64,000 nucleotides of DNA from Roseateles toxinivorans (lineage in GTDB: Bacteria; Pseudomonadota; Gammaproteobacteria; Burkholderiales; Burkholderiaceae_C). The notes beneath the pieces were generated by a model, which made no database searches, was not told the origin of the DNA, and saw only the letters and a program-made list of their open reading frames with translations. Positions 19,101-27,920 of the stretch are shown here, piece after piece. Position 1 is the stretch's first letter, and every line of letters starts with the position of its first letter. The position numbers and the translations under genes are program-made. Location: assembly GCF_004362525.1 (NCBI RefSeq), contig NZ_SNXS01000002.1, positions 372,001 through 436,000 on the forward strand. Direction: 5' to 3'.

Positions 19101-19679
19101 ACGGCCCCGCGGGAAGACGAGCCTGGCATCTCGCCGGCAGTCGTCAATGTGGCCGAGACCGCACGGTTCGATAGCGAAGCCGAGGCCGACACCGACCTCA
19201 GGAAAGCCGCCGAAATCGCAAGCAGCCCGGCACCCGTGTTCAGCCTCGACTTCAGCGAAGCCGAGCGCGACTTCATTGCCAAGCTGGCGCCCTTTGTCGG
19301 CGCCTCACCGCGGCGTGCGCTGCGCTTTCTGAACGTCTATCGCGTCATGAAGTCCAGTCTCGGCGATCAGGATCTGGCCCTGCTGATGGCGTCCCAGGGT
19401 CATCTGGCGCTGATGACCCAGGTGGCAGTGATCACCGGTGCGCCCGGCCTGCTGCGCGAGTGGGCGGCGGCGCTGCGCCAGGCCGACGACGCGGCAGGTC
19501 TGCAGGGCCTGCGCGACACGCTGGCCGGGCTGGACTGGACCACGCGGCCTGTCGATGGCGCCAACTTGATGGGCGCGCTGGCGGCCCTGGCAGCCGAGCC
19601 GCTGCCGGCGAACCATTCACTGTTGCAGGGCCTGCGCCGCCATGCCGATCTGGCCCAGCGCTACAGCTTCACCGGCTGA
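16173..19679 (+). CDS. EVE-domain / KAP-family P-loop NTPase fusion
   Basis: 1168 residues. Residues 7-135 look like an EVE/PUA-like domain (HAWLFQYKDRE opening, MRPGDLVFLWQ at 44-54, GWGEIARI), a fold known to read modified bases. About 190-330 is a helical region with weak Clp-N-like repeats, followed by a Pro/Gln-rich linker. A KAP-type NTPase follows: Walker A GDWGSGKS 408-415, the RFNAWHY motif, two membrane helices inserted at about 612-632 and 648-668, a coiled coil about 695-740, Walker B LYIDDLDRC 849-857, and the C-terminal SPRRALRFLNVYRV motif. Start is GTG with GGGGAG nine bases upstream. KAP NTPases include phage-exclusion protein PifA. An anti-phage or DNA-modification-sensing role is inferred. 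It stands alone. Confidence 0.85.
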   Translation: MNAPIRHAWLFQYKDREPGSGRHDQDNDQSTPTDWPVQRWAAEMRPGDLVFLWQTTDKGGLRGWGEIARIDSPEEPVKGRTTTRVVVDERVWLGRPIPRSEVVRSGALEGNLLLRAPQGTTFRISPDEARNLAELLPERRQPSLEGLTEHRPVAPALPPQWWQGLLQRLGVSGASPAGELLLRLAAEPAPGLPGDISTTCLLLALYKLALEQQTEPGLQALHRLLSTDTQLAQGLDRLHQAYLAERSGEGLGGSSIGATDNAWALLRRAIEIDQAWHGDGRLSADAVLAAVLRTGRGRLLGRLKEQGLELARMRAGLLAAINDPAQRQAWRQVWGEASPESSQAASSEPVAQAPPPPSLGQGVAQHGNDDPGAPGLDDALGAQDEAEAFARLIASCHLVPPMAVGVFGDWGSGKSFFLRLVHDHVKGLADDARRQVHADMFHAGIVQIRFNAWHYADTNLWASLVDHIFVELDQWARRQQQGAQAERLFDQLVTARELTLDAAEQLVHRRKEQGRAAQQLGAAEQKLEAARGRAGGAPQVYWSAVSAAFKEALGADPDAQRQLKRAAEILGLPQAGLDAEALSEAMQSLGQQAQRGQLVTAGVLRQAGGRWAPLLLLLGCLAVPAGLLLLRDGLSALLAWPGLAQLNSAVLTVSGALASVAGALGLMARRVHSAIDQVERFRGHLDTAVRKQVTAPAKEVKQAQDEFARLKAEVEEAKAQLAGSSERLAEAEREYASGTGRGRLMRFVRERAVNGDYAKHQGLVATVRKDFEQLAANMGSVEQDGAREAAQRKLFRQRIEALKREALLPAGPDGAPPRSLLTADELTKLDRSIQAVGSQDTPVFKRIVLYIDDLDRCAPDKVVDVLQAVHLLLGFPLFVVLVAVDVRWVSRALECHYPAMLGAPPSIPQAKAAASAHDYLEKIFQIPYWVRPMTPEASVEFLRKRSEAPQAEAGEADDLAAEDAAKEAIAPETMYVTAPREDEPGISPAVVNVAETARFDSEAEADTDLRKAAEIASSPAPVFSLDFSEAERDFIAKLAPFVGASPRRALRFLNVYRVMKSSLGDQDLALLMASQGHLALMTQVAVITGAPGLLREWAAALRQADDAAGLQGLRDTLAGLDWTTRPVDGANLMGALAALAAEPLPANHSLLQGLRRHADLAQRYSFTG

Positions 19680-21059
19680 TCAAGAGGCGCTGAAGCGCTG
19701 CTCCAGATAGGCCAGCAGGGTGCGCACCGTCTGCGCCTCGCCGCCGACGGGGCGGCCGGCGCGGGCGCCGTCGTTCCAGGCGAACAGGTCCACGTGCAGC
19801 CAGTCGATCGACTCGGGCACGAAGTATTCGAGGAACAGCGCGGCATTGATGGCGCCGCCCAGCGCGTTCTTGCCGGTGTTGACGATGTCGGCGATGGTGC
19901 TTTCGATGCCGGGGCGGTAGGGATGCCACAGCGGCATATGCCACAGCGGATCGTCGAGCTTGAGGCCCAGATCGACCAGCTCGCGGGCCAGCTCGGAGCG
20001 GTTGCTGAACAGCGCCGGCAGCTGGCTGCCCAGGGCCACGCGGGCGGCGCCGGTGAGGGTGGCCATGTCAATCATCAGCTCGGGTGACTGCTCGGCGCCA
20101 TAGGCCAGCGCGTCGCAGAGGATGACGCGGCCCTCGGCGTCGGTGTTGCCGATCTCGATGTGCAGGCCCTGGCGGGTCTTGATCACATCGCCGGGCCGGT
20201 AGGCATTGCCGGCGATGGCGTTCTCCACCGCGGGGATCAGCACCTGCAGCCGCACCGGTAGCTTGAAGGCCATCACCAGGGCGGCCAGGCCGAGCGCATT
20301 GGCGGCGCCGCCCATGTCCTTCTTCATCTGGCGCATGCCCTCGGCGCCCTTGATGTCCAGACCGCCGGTGTCGAAACACACGCCCTTGCCGACGATGGTC
20401 AGCTTCGGGTGTTTCGGCTTGCCCCAGTTCAGCTCGATCAGCCGTGGCGCGCGGGTGGCGGCGCGGCCCACCGCGTGAATGGCCGGGAAGTTCTGCTTCA
20501 GCAGCGCATCGCCAACGATCTGCTTGAACGTCGCGCCATGCTGCCTGGCCACCGCCTGCGCCGCCTCGGCCAGCTCGGCCGGGCCCATGTGCTCGGCCGG
20601 GGTGTTGACCAGGTCGCGGGTGGCGCAGGTCGCCGTGGCAAGGGCCAGGCCGCGCTGCGCGTCGGCGCTGGAGACCATCTGCAGCACAGCGGCCGGGCGC
20701 TTGCGCGGCTTGTACAGATCGAACTGGTAGCTGCCCAGCTCCCAGGAGAGGGCGGCCTGCTCGGCGCCCAGTTGCAGGCCTTCGGCGGCCAGCTTGTAGT
20801 TGCCCTCGGGCAGCGCGCCGGGCAGGGCGGCCAGCGCGAACGGCGCCGCGTCATGCTCGACGCCGGCCAGCACCGAGGCCAGCTTGCCATCGGCACCTGG
20901 GATCAGCGCGAAGGTATCAGGCGCGCCCTTGAAGCCGACGGTGGCCAGCCAGTTGCGGCTGGCTTCCGGCAGGGTGAGCATCAGTTCGGTCAGGCCGGTG
21001 CGTGTCACCAGGGTGATGGGAGTGGCGCTGGCGCCGGGTTTCTTCAGCTGAACGGTCAT
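19680..21059 (-). CDS. Leucyl aminopeptidase family protein (M17)
   Basis: 459 residues. Di-zinc cytosol aminopeptidase releasing N-terminal amino acids. The C-terminal catalytic domain shows VGKGVCFDTGGLDIKG with the metal-binding Lys and Asp, KKDMGGAAN, and the M17 signature NTDAEGRVIL. The N-terminal domain (about 1-150) is divergent and shorter than in PepA, as in the PepB-like M17 subgroup. The ATG at 21059 is chosen over an upstream ATG because the shorter product starts MTVQLKKP and lies next to a purine-rich site. Convergent with the EVE-KAP gene, their stop codons almost adjoining. Confidence 0.92.
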   Translation of the reverse strand: MTVQLKKPGASATPITLVTRTGLTELMLTLPEASRNWLATVGFKGAPDTFALIPGADGKLASVLAGVEHDAAPFALAALPGALPEGNYKLAAEGLQLGAEQAALSWELGSYQFDLYKPRKRPAAVLQMVSSADAQRGLALATATCATRDLVNTPAEHMGPAELAEAAQAVARQHGATFKQIVGDALLKQNFPAIHAVGRAATRAPRLIELNWGKPKHPKLTIVGKGVCFDTGGLDIKGAEGMRQMKKDMGGAANALGLAALVMAFKLPVRLQVLIPAVENAIAGNAYRPGDVIKTRQGLHIEIGNTDAEGRVILCDALAYGAEQSPELMIDMATLTGAARVALGSQLPALFSNRSELARELVDLGLKLDDPLWHMPLWHPYRPGIESTIADIVNTGKNALGGAINAALFLEYFVPESIDWLHVDLFAWNDGARAGRPVGGEAQTVRTLLAYLEQRFSAS

Positions 21060-21234
21060 GGTCTTGTCCTTGGGCGCTATGGATGGGCGCAAGGCTCGAT
21101 TCTCGCCGACACCCTAGGCCCCACCCGTGCGCCCAGCGCCCTGGATTGCAATGCACATTTTCTTGGTTCACGGCCGGGCGGGGCTTTTCTACAGTCCAGT
21201 CACCCCCTCATCCATTGACCGACAGCTCCCGACC

Positions 21235-22248
21235 ATGAAACTGATTCGACGCCATCTTCCATTGCTAGCCGCCCTGGCCCTGTCGCTTGCCGCCCCGCTG
21301 GCGCTGGCGCAGACCACCCTGCTCAACGTCTCCTACGACCCGACCCGCGAGCTCTACCAGGACTTCAACGCCGCCTTCGCCAAGCACTGGAAGGCCAAAA
21401 CCGGCGAGACGGTGACGATCAAGCAGTCGCACGGCGGCTCGGGCAAGCAGGCGCGCTCGGTGATCGACGGCCTGGAGGCCGATGTCGTCACCCTGGCCCT
21501 GGCCTATGACGTGGACGCGCTGCATGACAAGGCCAAGCTGATCCCGGCCGACTGGCAGAAGCGGCTGCCGCAGAACGCCTCGCCCTACACCTCGACCATC
21601 GTGTTCCTGGTGCGCAAGGGCAACCCCAAGGGCATCACCAACTGGCCGGACCTGGCGCGCTCGGGCATCGACGTGATCACGCCCAACCCCAAGACCTCGG
21701 GCGGCGCCCGCTGGAACTATCTCGCTGCCTGGGCCTACGCCTTGCAGCAGCCCGGCGGCAATGCCGACAGCGCCAAGGCCTTTGTGAAGCGCATCTATGC
21801 CAATACCAAGGTGCTGGACTCGGGCGCCCGCGGCTCGACCACAACCTTCGTCGAGCGCGGCATCGGCGATGTGCTGATCGCCTGGGAAAACGAGGCCTAT
21901 CTGGCCGTCAAGGAGCTGGGCCCGGACAAGTTCCAGATCGTCACGCCGGCCATCTCCATCCTGGCCGAGCCGCCGGTCAGCGTGGTCGACAAGGTGGCCG
22001 ACAAGCGCGGCACGCGCAAGGTGGCCACCGCCTACCTCGAGTATCTGTACAGCCCCGAGGGCCAGGACATTGCCGGCAAGCATTACTACCGTCCGCGCGA
22101 TCCCAAGGTCGCCGCCAAGTACGCCAAGCAGTTCGCCCCTGTGAAGCTGTTCAGCATCGACGACAGCTTCGGCGGCTGGGCCAAGGCGCAGAAGACCCAC
22201 TTCGATGACGGTGGCGTGTTCGACCAGATCTACACCCCCGGCCGCTGA
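21235..22248 (+). CDS. sbp: Sulfate ABC transporter substrate-binding protein
   Basis: 337 residues. A signal peptide (about 1-25, ending ALAQ) precedes the mature protein, [17 protein letters not shown], the family signature of periplasmic sulfate/thiosulfate-binding proteins. [13 protein letters not shown] and [22 protein letters not shown] are the other conserved ligand-binding segments. The permease and ATPase genes (cysTWA) are not adjacent, so it must work with a transporter encoded elsewhere. It heads the sulfonate cluster, 25 bases before ssuE. The ATG at 21235 gives the signal peptide. Confidence 0.94.
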   Translation: MKLIRRHLPLLAALALSLAAPLALAQTTLLNVSYDPTRELYQDFNAAFAKHWKAKTGETVTIKQSHGGSGKQARSVIDGLEADVVTLALAYDVDALHDKAKLIPADWQKRLPQNASPYTSTIVFLVRKGNPKGITNWPDLARSGIDVITPNPKTSGGARWNYLAAWAYALQQPGGNADSAKAFVKRIYANTKVLDSGARGSTTTFVERGIGDVLIAWENEAYLAVKELGPDKFQIVTPAISILAEPPVSVVDKVADKRGTRKVATAYLEYLYSPEGQDIAGKHYYRPRDPKVAAKYAKQFAPVKLFSIDDSFGGWAKAQKTHFDDGGVFDQIYTPGR

Positions 22249-22273
22249 ACTCAAGCCCGCACGAGACAACACC

Positions 22274-22858
22274 ATGAGCCTGCTGCTGATTGCCGCCAGT
22301 CCCACCGCCGCCTCGCGTTCGGCCGCGCTGCTGAGCGCCACCGGGGAACGCCTGGTCCATCTGGGCCTGGCACCTGAGACGCTGCGGCTGCGCGAGCTGC
22401 CGGCGCAGGCACTGCTGCTGGCCGACGCACAGCAGGCGCAGATCCGCGAGGCCTTGCAGCAGGTGGCCCAGGCCCGCGCCATCGTGCTGGCCACGCCCAT
22501 CTACAAGGCGGCCTACAGCGGCCTGCTGAAGGTGTTCCTGGATCTGCTGCCGCAGGACGGCCTGCGCGGCAAGACGATTCTGCCCTTGGCCACCGGCGGC
22601 AGCCTGGCCCATCTGCTGGCGCTGGACTATGCGCTGAAGCCGGTGCTGTCGGCGCTCGGTGCGCGTGACATCCTCGATCCCATCTATGCCACCGATGCGC
22701 ACCTGCCGCGCGTTGACGGCAGTTACGGCCTTGACGCCGGCATAGGCCGACGCCTCGGCGAGGCCAGCCAGGAGCTGCATGAACGGCTCACGCAAACGCC
22801 GCGTACTTCAAGCACTAGAGCCGAAATTACGCTACTTGCCGAGCGATGTAACGCCTGA
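22274..22858 (+). CDS. ssuE: NADPH-dependent FMN reductase (sulfonate utilisation)
   Basis: 194 residues, flavodoxin-like fold. It starts MSLLLIAASPTAASRSAALL and has the ATPIYKAAYSGLLKVFLDLLP and LATGGSLAHLLALDYALKPVL motifs of SsuE-type FMN reductases. It supplies reduced FMN to the alkanesulfonate monooxygenase SsuD encoded four genes later. The ATG at 22274 fits the family N-terminus. The C-terminal 15 residues are less conserved. Co-transcription with sbp and ssuA is likely from the short gaps. Confidence 0.93.
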   Translation: MSLLLIAASPTAASRSAALLSATGERLVHLGLAPETLRLRELPAQALLLADAQQAQIREALQQVAQARAIVLATPIYKAAYSGLLKVFLDLLPQDGLRGKTILPLATGGSLAHLLALDYALKPVLSALGARDILDPIYATDAHLPRVDGSYGLDAGIGRRLGEASQELHERLTQTPRTSSTRAEITLLAERCNA

Positions 22859-22911
22859 GTGCAACGCCAAACCTGTCCCGCATCCTTCTTTGCATCAAAG
22901 GATCCATCACC

Positions 22912-23895
22912 ATGTCTTTGTTCACTCATCCCGGCCTGCGCCGCCGCCGCCTCAATGCGGTCCTGGCCGCCTTCGCAGCGCTGTCCCTGTCCGGCACCGC
23001 GCTGGCGCAGAAGAAGGAAGAAACGCTGCGCATCGGCTATCAGAAGTACGGCACGCTGACGTTGCTGAAGGCGCGCGGCGACCTGGAGAAGCGGCTGGCG
23101 CCGCAGGGCATTGCTGTCAAGTGGACCGAGTTCCCGGCCGGGCCGCAGCTGCTGGAGGGCCTGAACGTCGGCGCGATCGACTTCGGCACCGTCGGCGAGG
23201 CGCCGCCCATCTTCGCCCAGGCGGCCGGTGCCGATCTGGTCTACGTGGCCAACCAGCCGCCGGCGCCCACGGCCGAGGCGGTGGTGGTGCCCAAGGACTC
23301 GGCGATCAAGACGGTGGCCGATCTGAAGGGCAGGAAGGTGGCGCTGAACAAGGGCTCCAACGTCCACTTCCTGCTGGTCAAGCTGCTGGAGAAGGCGGGC
23401 CTGAAGTACGCCGATGTGCAGACCGTGTTCCTGCCGCCGGCCGACGCCCGCGCCGCCTTCGAGAAGGGCGCCGTCGATGCCTGGGTGATCTGGGACCCCT
23501 TCCTGGCCGCCGCCGAGAAGCAGATCGGCGCCCGCGTGCTGGCCGATGGCAAGGGCGTGGTCGCCAACCATCAGTTCTACCTGGCCGCCCGGCCCTATGC
23601 CGACCGCCGCCCGGACGTGGTGCAGGCCATCATCGACGAACTGGCCCGGCTGGACCGCTGGGCCGATGGCAAGCACAGGGAGGTGGCGCAACAACTGGCC
23701 CCGCAGCTGGGCCTGGACCTGGCGGTGACCGAGCTGGCGGCGCAACGCTTCTCGTACGGCATCAAGCCGATCTCGCCGCTGGTGGCGGCGGAGCAGCAGA
23801 AGATTGCCGACGTGTTCTTCGAGCTGAAGCTGATACCGAAGGCGATCCGCATCTCCGACGCTCTGCCTAGCGGCGTGAAGACGGCCAGCAACTGA
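22912..23895 (+). CDS. ssuA: Aliphatic sulfonate ABC transporter substrate-binding protein (copy 1)
   Basis: 327 residues. Sec signal peptide (about 1-33, ending ALAQ), then LRIGYQKYGTLTLLKARG and WTEFPAGPQLLEGLNVGAIDFG, the ligand-binding signature of SsuA. VDAWVIWDPF is also conserved. An AAAGGA ribosome site precedes the ATG. Periplasmic, delivers alkanesulfonates to SsuBC. It is clearly paralogous to the next gene. Confidence 0.93.
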   Translation: MSLFTHPGLRRRRLNAVLAAFAALSLSGTALAQKKEETLRIGYQKYGTLTLLKARGDLEKRLAPQGIAVKWTEFPAGPQLLEGLNVGAIDFGTVGEAPPIFAQAAGADLVYVANQPPAPTAEAVVVPKDSAIKTVADLKGRKVALNKGSNVHFLLVKLLEKAGLKYADVQTVFLPPADARAAFEKGAVDAWVIWDPFLAAAEKQIGARVLADGKGVVANHQFYLAARPYADRRPDVVQAIIDELARLDRWADGKHREVAQQLAPQLGLDLAVTELAAQRFSYGIKPISPLVAAEQQKIADVFFELKLIPKAIRISDALPSGVKTASN

Positions 23896-23909
23896 GGGAG
23901 GACCTGAAC

Positions 23910-24920
23910 ATGAGCAACGACAGCGGATACGGCTTCGGCGCGGGCAGGCGCAGCCTGCTGCAGGCGGCGGTGGCGGGCCTGGCCCTGCTGCTGGCCAAGG
24001 CCAGCCCGGCTACGGCCAAGACCGAAGAGCCCGTACCGGCCCAGCTGCGCATCGGCTTTCAGAAGAGCGCGGTCAATCTGGTGATCTTGAAGAGCCAGGC
24101 AGTGCTGGAGAAGAAGTACCCGAACACCAAGGTCAGCTGGGTGGATTTTCCGGCCGGTCCGCAGCTGCTGGAGGCGCTGGCGGCCGGCAGCCTGGACTTC
24201 GGCCTCACCGGCGACTCGCCGCCGGTGTTTGCCCAGGCCGCCGGCAAGGACCTGGTCTATGTCGGCGTCGAGCCGCCCAAGCCTTTGAGCACCGGGATTC
24301 TGGTCAAGCCGAACTCGCCGCTGCGCACGCTGGCCGACCTGAAGGGCCGCCGCATCGGTCTGCAGAAGGGCTCCAGCTCGCAGTACGTGCTGCTGCGCGC
24401 GGTGGACCAGGCCGGCCTGCAGTGGAGCGATATCAACCCGGTCTATCTGACGCCGGCCGACGCGCGGGCCGCGTTCGAGCGCGGTGCCATCGACGCCTGG
24501 GTGATCTGGGACCCGTTCTATGCCGCCACCGAACTGGACGTTGCGCCCCGCGTGCTGGCCACCGGCGAGGGCCTGTCGGGCAACAACTCCTTCTATCTGG
24601 CCTCACGCCCGTTCGCCCAGAACCATCCGCAGACGGTGCTGGCCATGCTGGCCGAGCTGAGCCGTGCCAACGACTACTGGCAGGCGAATCGCAAGGAGAC
24701 GGCGCAGTACTTGTCGGACTACAGCGGCCTGAGCCTGGCCACGGTGCACCTGTTGCTGTCACGCCGGCCGTCGAGCCCGGTCACGCCGGTCGGGGCCAAG
24801 GTGGTGGCCGACCAGCAGCGCGTGGCCGACGCCTTTGCCCGCATCGGCCTGATCCCGAAGCCGGTGCGAGTGGCGGAGATCGTCTGGCAGCCGTCCGGCG
24901 CACGCCTGGCCAAGACCTGA
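23910..24920 (+). CDS. ssuA: Aliphatic sulfonate ABC transporter substrate-binding protein (copy 2)
   Basis: 336 residues. It shares the FPAGPQLLE, ADLKGR, PADARAAFE and DAWVIWDPF blocks with the preceding gene but is clearly diverged, so it is a tandem paralogue and not a recent duplicate. The N-terminus has GRRSLLQAAVAGLALLL, a twin-arginine-like export signal, whereas copy 1 uses a Sec signal. The gap to copy 1 is 14 bases and an AGGGAGGA site precedes the ATG. It presumably binds a different set of sulfonates. Confidence 0.92.
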   Translation: MSNDSGYGFGAGRRSLLQAAVAGLALLLAKASPATAKTEEPVPAQLRIGFQKSAVNLVILKSQAVLEKKYPNTKVSWVDFPAGPQLLEALAAGSLDFGLTGDSPPVFAQAAGKDLVYVGVEPPKPLSTGILVKPNSPLRTLADLKGRRIGLQKGSSSQYVLLRAVDQAGLQWSDINPVYLTPADARAAFERGAIDAWVIWDPFYAATELDVAPRVLATGEGLSGNNSFYLASRPFAQNHPQTVLAMLAELSRANDYWQANRKETAQYLSDYSGLSLATVHLLLSRRPSSPVTPVGAKVVADQQRVADAFARIGLIPKPVRVAEIVWQPSGARLAKT

Positions 24921-24947
24921 CCCCTTTGAGTGCTTGAGGACACGATC

Positions 24948-26126
24948 ATGAAGATTCTCTGGTTCATTCCCACCCATGGCGATTCGCGCTACCTTGGCAC
25001 GTCCAAGGGCGGCCGCGTTGCCGACCTGGCCTATTTCAAGCAGATCGCCATCGCCGCCGATGCCCTGGGCTACGAGGGCGTGCTCCTGCCCACCGGGCGC
25101 AGCTGCGAGGATTCCTGGATCGTCGCGGCCAGCCTGATCGATGCGACGCGGCGGCTCAAGTTCCTGGTCGCCTTGCGGCCGGGTCTGGTGCAGCCAGCCC
25201 AGTCGGCGCGCATGGCCGCCACCCTGGATCGCCTGTCCGGCGGGCGGCTGTTGCTGAACCTGGTCACCGGCGGCGATGCGGAGGAGCTGGCCGGCGATGG
25301 GCTGTTCCTGCCGCATGAGCGGCGCTACGAGCTGTCCACCGAGTTCCTGACCATCTGGCGGGAGTTGCTGGCGCGCAGCCATGACGGGCATTCCTATGAC
25401 TTCGACGGCGAGCACTTGCAAGTCAAAGGCGCCAAGCTGCTCTACCCGCCGGTCGGCAAGCCCTATCCGCCGTTGTTCTTCGGCGGCTCGTCGGAAGAGG
25501 CCCATGAGCTGGCCGCGCAGCAGCTGGACACCTATCTGACCTGGGGCGAGCCGCTGCCCGCGGTGGCCGCCAAGGTGGCGGACATCAGGCAGCGCGCCGC
25601 CAAGTACGGCCGGACCTTGAGCTTCGGCATCCGCCTCCATGTGATCGTGCGCGAGACGGAGGAGAAGGCCTGGGCCGCGGCCGAGGAGCTGGTCTCGCAT
25701 CTGGACGAGGCCACCGTCGAGGCCGCGCAGAAGAAGTTCGCCAAGATGGACTCGGTCGGCCAGCGCCGTATGGCCGAGCTGAACAAGGGCAGGTACAACA
25801 AGAACAATATCCGCGAGGGGCTGGAGATTGCGCCCAATCTGTGGGCCGGCGTGGGCCTGGTGCGCGGTGGCGCGGGCACGGCCCTGGTCGGCGACCCGCA
25901 GCAGGTGGCCGACCGCATCAAGGAGTACGCCGCCTTGGGCCTGGAGTACTTCGTGTTGTCCGGTTATCCGCATCTGGAGGAGGCGCATCGCTTTGCCGAA
26001 CTGGTGTTCCCGCTGCTGCCGCTGGAGCTGCGCGACAAGCTGCAGACCCCGGCGCTGACCGGGCCTTTCGGCGAGATCGTCGCCAACCACTACGCGCCGC
26101 CTGCCAAGGCCCTGGCCGCCAGCTGA
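24948..26126 (+). CDS. ssuD: FMNH2-dependent alkanesulfonate monooxygenase
   Basis: 392 residues, bacterial luciferase-like TIM barrel. Cleaves C1-C10 alkanesulfonates to aldehyde and sulfite with FMNH2 and O2. The start [19 protein letters not shown] and the segments [27 protein letters not shown] and [14 protein letters not shown] are hallmarks of SsuD. The mobile-loop region [12 protein letters not shown] is present. The ATG at 24948 lies seven bases after GAGGA and is preferred to the ATG at 24930. Confidence 0.96.
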   Translation: MKILWFIPTHGDSRYLGTSKGGRVADLAYFKQIAIAADALGYEGVLLPTGRSCEDSWIVAASLIDATRRLKFLVALRPGLVQPAQSARMAATLDRLSGGRLLLNLVTGGDAEELAGDGLFLPHERRYELSTEFLTIWRELLARSHDGHSYDFDGEHLQVKGAKLLYPPVGKPYPPLFFGGSSEEAHELAAQQLDTYLTWGEPLPAVAAKVADIRQRAAKYGRTLSFGIRLHVIVRETEEKAWAAAEELVSHLDEATVEAAQKKFAKMDSVGQRRMAELNKGRYNKNNIREGLEIAPNLWAGVGLVRGGAGTALVGDPQQVADRIKEYAALGLEYFVLSGYPHLEEAHRFAELVFPLLPLELRDKLQTPALTGPFGEIVANHYAPPAKALAAS

Positions 26127-26139
26127 AAGGGGTCAGGAC

Positions 26140-26922
26140 ATGACAACCCCATCTGCGCGCTGGCGCCAGCGCGCCCTGCCCTGGCTGGTGCCGGTGCTGA
26201 TACTCACCGTCTGGCAGACGCTGTCGCAGGCCGGCTGGCTGTCCACCCGCGTGCTGCCCGAGCCCTGGGCGGTGCTGAAGGCGGCCTGGGGCCTGTCGGC
26301 CTCGGGCGAGCTGTGGCGCCATGTGGCGGTCAGCGCGGGGCGCGCCATCTCCGGCTTCGTCGTCGGCGGCAGCCTGGCCCTGGGCCTGGGCCTGCTGACC
26401 GGCTCGGTCAAATGGGCCGAGACGCTGCTCGACTCGACCCTGCAGATGGTGCGCAATGTGCCGCCGCTGGCCTTGATTCCGCTGGTCATCCTGTGGTTCG
26501 GCATCGATGAATCGGCCAAGCTCTTCCTGGTCTCGCTGGGCGTGTTCTTTCCGATCTATCTGAACACCTTCCACGGCATACGCTCGGTCGACAAGGGCCT
26601 GATCGAGATGGCGCGCAGCTACGGCCTCGGCGGCTGGCAGCTCTACCGCCAGGTCATCCTGCCCGGCGCCACCGCGTCCATCCTGGTCGGCGTGCGCTTC
26701 TCGCTGGGCCTGATGTGGGTGATCCTGATCGTCGCCGAGACGGTGTCTGCACAGGCCGGCATCGGCTATATGACGATGAATGCGCGCGAGTTTCTGCAGA
26801 CCGATGTGGTGCTGCTGGGCATCCTGCTCTACGCGCTGCTGGGCAAGCTGGCCGACCTGCTGGCCCGCGGCCTGGAGCGTGGCTGGCTGCGCTGGCACCC
26901 CGGCTATCAAACGCAATCATGA
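26140..26922 (+). CDS. ssuC: Sulfonate ABC transporter permease
   Basis: 260 residues with about six membrane helices. The binding-protein-dependent transport motif [22 protein letters not shown] (an EAA loop, about 150-171) places it in the SsuC/TauC family. The AGGA before the ATG supports the start. It pairs with the downstream ATPase, whose upstream ATG overlaps its stop, and takes up sulfonates from SsuA. Confidence 0.93.
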   Translation: MTTPSARWRQRALPWLVPVLILTVWQTLSQAGWLSTRVLPEPWAVLKAAWGLSASGELWRHVAVSAGRAISGFVVGGSLALGLGLLTGSVKWAETLLDSTLQMVRNVPPLALIPLVILWFGIDESAKLFLVSLGVFFPIYLNTFHGIRSVDKGLIEMARSYGLGGWQLYRQVILPGATASILVGVRFSLGLMWVILIVAETVSAQAGIGYMTMNAREFLQTDVVLLGILLYALLGKLADLLARGLERGWLRWHPGYQTQS

Positions 26923-26929
26923 GGAGGAG
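26921..26929 (+). promoter_or_regulatory. Ribosome-binding site that decides the ssuB start
   Basis: GAGGAGGAG, ending four bases before the ATG at 26934. It overlaps the upstream in-frame ATG at 26919, so the downstream ATG is the likely start. Confidence 0.75.
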
Positions 26930-26933
26930 TTTC

Positions 26934-27821
26934 ATGCACACCACCGAACTGGATGTCCTGAACCTGGGTGCCTCGGCACCGGTGCCGCGCGCGCTGCGGG
27001 TCGAGCGGCCGACTGTCGTTGCCCGTGCTGCACACAAGCCGGGGGGCGTGGCGCTGCAAATCCAGGGCCTGAGCAAGGCCTTTGCCGGCCGCAGCGTGCT
27101 GCAGGCGCTGGATCTGAGCGTGGCGCCGGGCGAGTTCGTTGCCATCGTCGGCCGCAGCGGCTGCGGCAAGAGCACGCTGCTGCGACTGATCGCCAGGCTC
27201 GATGCAAGCGACACCGGCCGAATCCTGCTCGACGGTGTGGCGGGCAGCGACGTGCGCAGCAGCACTCGCTTCATGTTCCAGGATGCCCGCCTCCTGCCCT
27301 GGAAGCGCGTGCTCGACAACATCGCCATCGGTCTGACGGGACCGGACGCCAAGGACCGCGCCCGCGAGGCCCTGGCCCAGGTCGGCCTGGAAGATCGCGC
27401 CAATGACTGGCCAGCGGTGCTGTCTGGCGGCCAGCGCCAGCGCGTGGCCCTGGCCCGCGCGCTGGTCCATGCGCCGCGCCTGCTGCTGCTGGACGAGCCG
27501 CTGGGCGCGCTGGACGCACTGACCCGCATCGAGATGCAGCGCCTGATCGAGCAGCTGTGGCGCCACCACCGCTTCACCGCCCTGCTGGTGACCCACGACG
27601 TGGCCGAGGCGGTGGCCCTGGCCGACCGCGTGCTGCTGATCGAGGACCGGCGCATCAGCCTCGACGAGCGCGTGCATCTGCCGCACCCGCGTTCGCGCGG
27701 CCAGGCGGCCTTTGCGGCGCTGGAGGAGCGCATCCTGGACCGGGTGCTGCAGCAGCCGGAGCGCCAGACTGCGCCCGTCGAGGCGCTGCCGACGTTGCAG
27801 GGCTTGCGCTGGGCGATCTAG
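26934..27821 (+). CDS. ssuB: Sulfonate ABC transporter ATP-binding protein
   Basis: 295 residues. ABC ATPase with Walker [10 protein letters not shown] at 73-81, Q-loop [10 protein letters not shown] (the SsuB/TauB form), signature [15 protein letters not shown] and Walker [17 protein letters not shown], then the VTHDVAEAV switch. An N-terminal extension of about 40 residues with no known motif precedes the ABC domain. Last gene of the cluster; its stop codon lies inside the palindrome that follows. Confidence 0.94.
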   Translation: MHTTELDVLNLGASAPVPRALRVERPTVVARAAHKPGGVALQIQGLSKAFAGRSVLQALDLSVAPGEFVAIVGRSGCGKSTLLRLIARLDASDTGRILLDGVAGSDVRSSTRFMFQDARLLPWKRVLDNIAIGLTGPDAKDRAREALAQVGLEDRANDWPAVLSGGQRQRVALARALVHAPRLLLLDEPLGALDALTRIEMQRLIEQLWRHHRFTALLVTHDVAEAVALADRVLLIEDRRISLDERVHLPHPRSRGQAAFAALEERILDRVLQQPERQTAPVEALPTLQGLRWAI

Positions 27822-27868
27822 GAGGCTGTCGGGCTTGGGGTCGGGCCCCAAGCCCGACAGCCTCCTAG
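27818..27868. repeat. Perfect 23-bp inverted repeat after ssuB
   Basis: Arms 27818-27840 and 27846-27868 are perfectly complementary around a five-base loop TCGGG. The left arm includes the ssuB stop codon. It has no T-run, so it is either a U-less terminator/mRNA 3' stabiliser or a copy of a dispersed palindromic element. Confidence 0.88.
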
Positions 27869-27920
27869 CAGAGGGACTTACGCCAATTGCATCACCGAGG
27901 CGGCGCCCGACAATCGGTGG

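Noticed and set aside
15730-21059. A multi-gene defence island around the EVE-KAP gene
   Set aside because: Neighbours are a porin, DUF3096 and leucyl aminopeptidase, all ordinary; only the single gene is a candidate.
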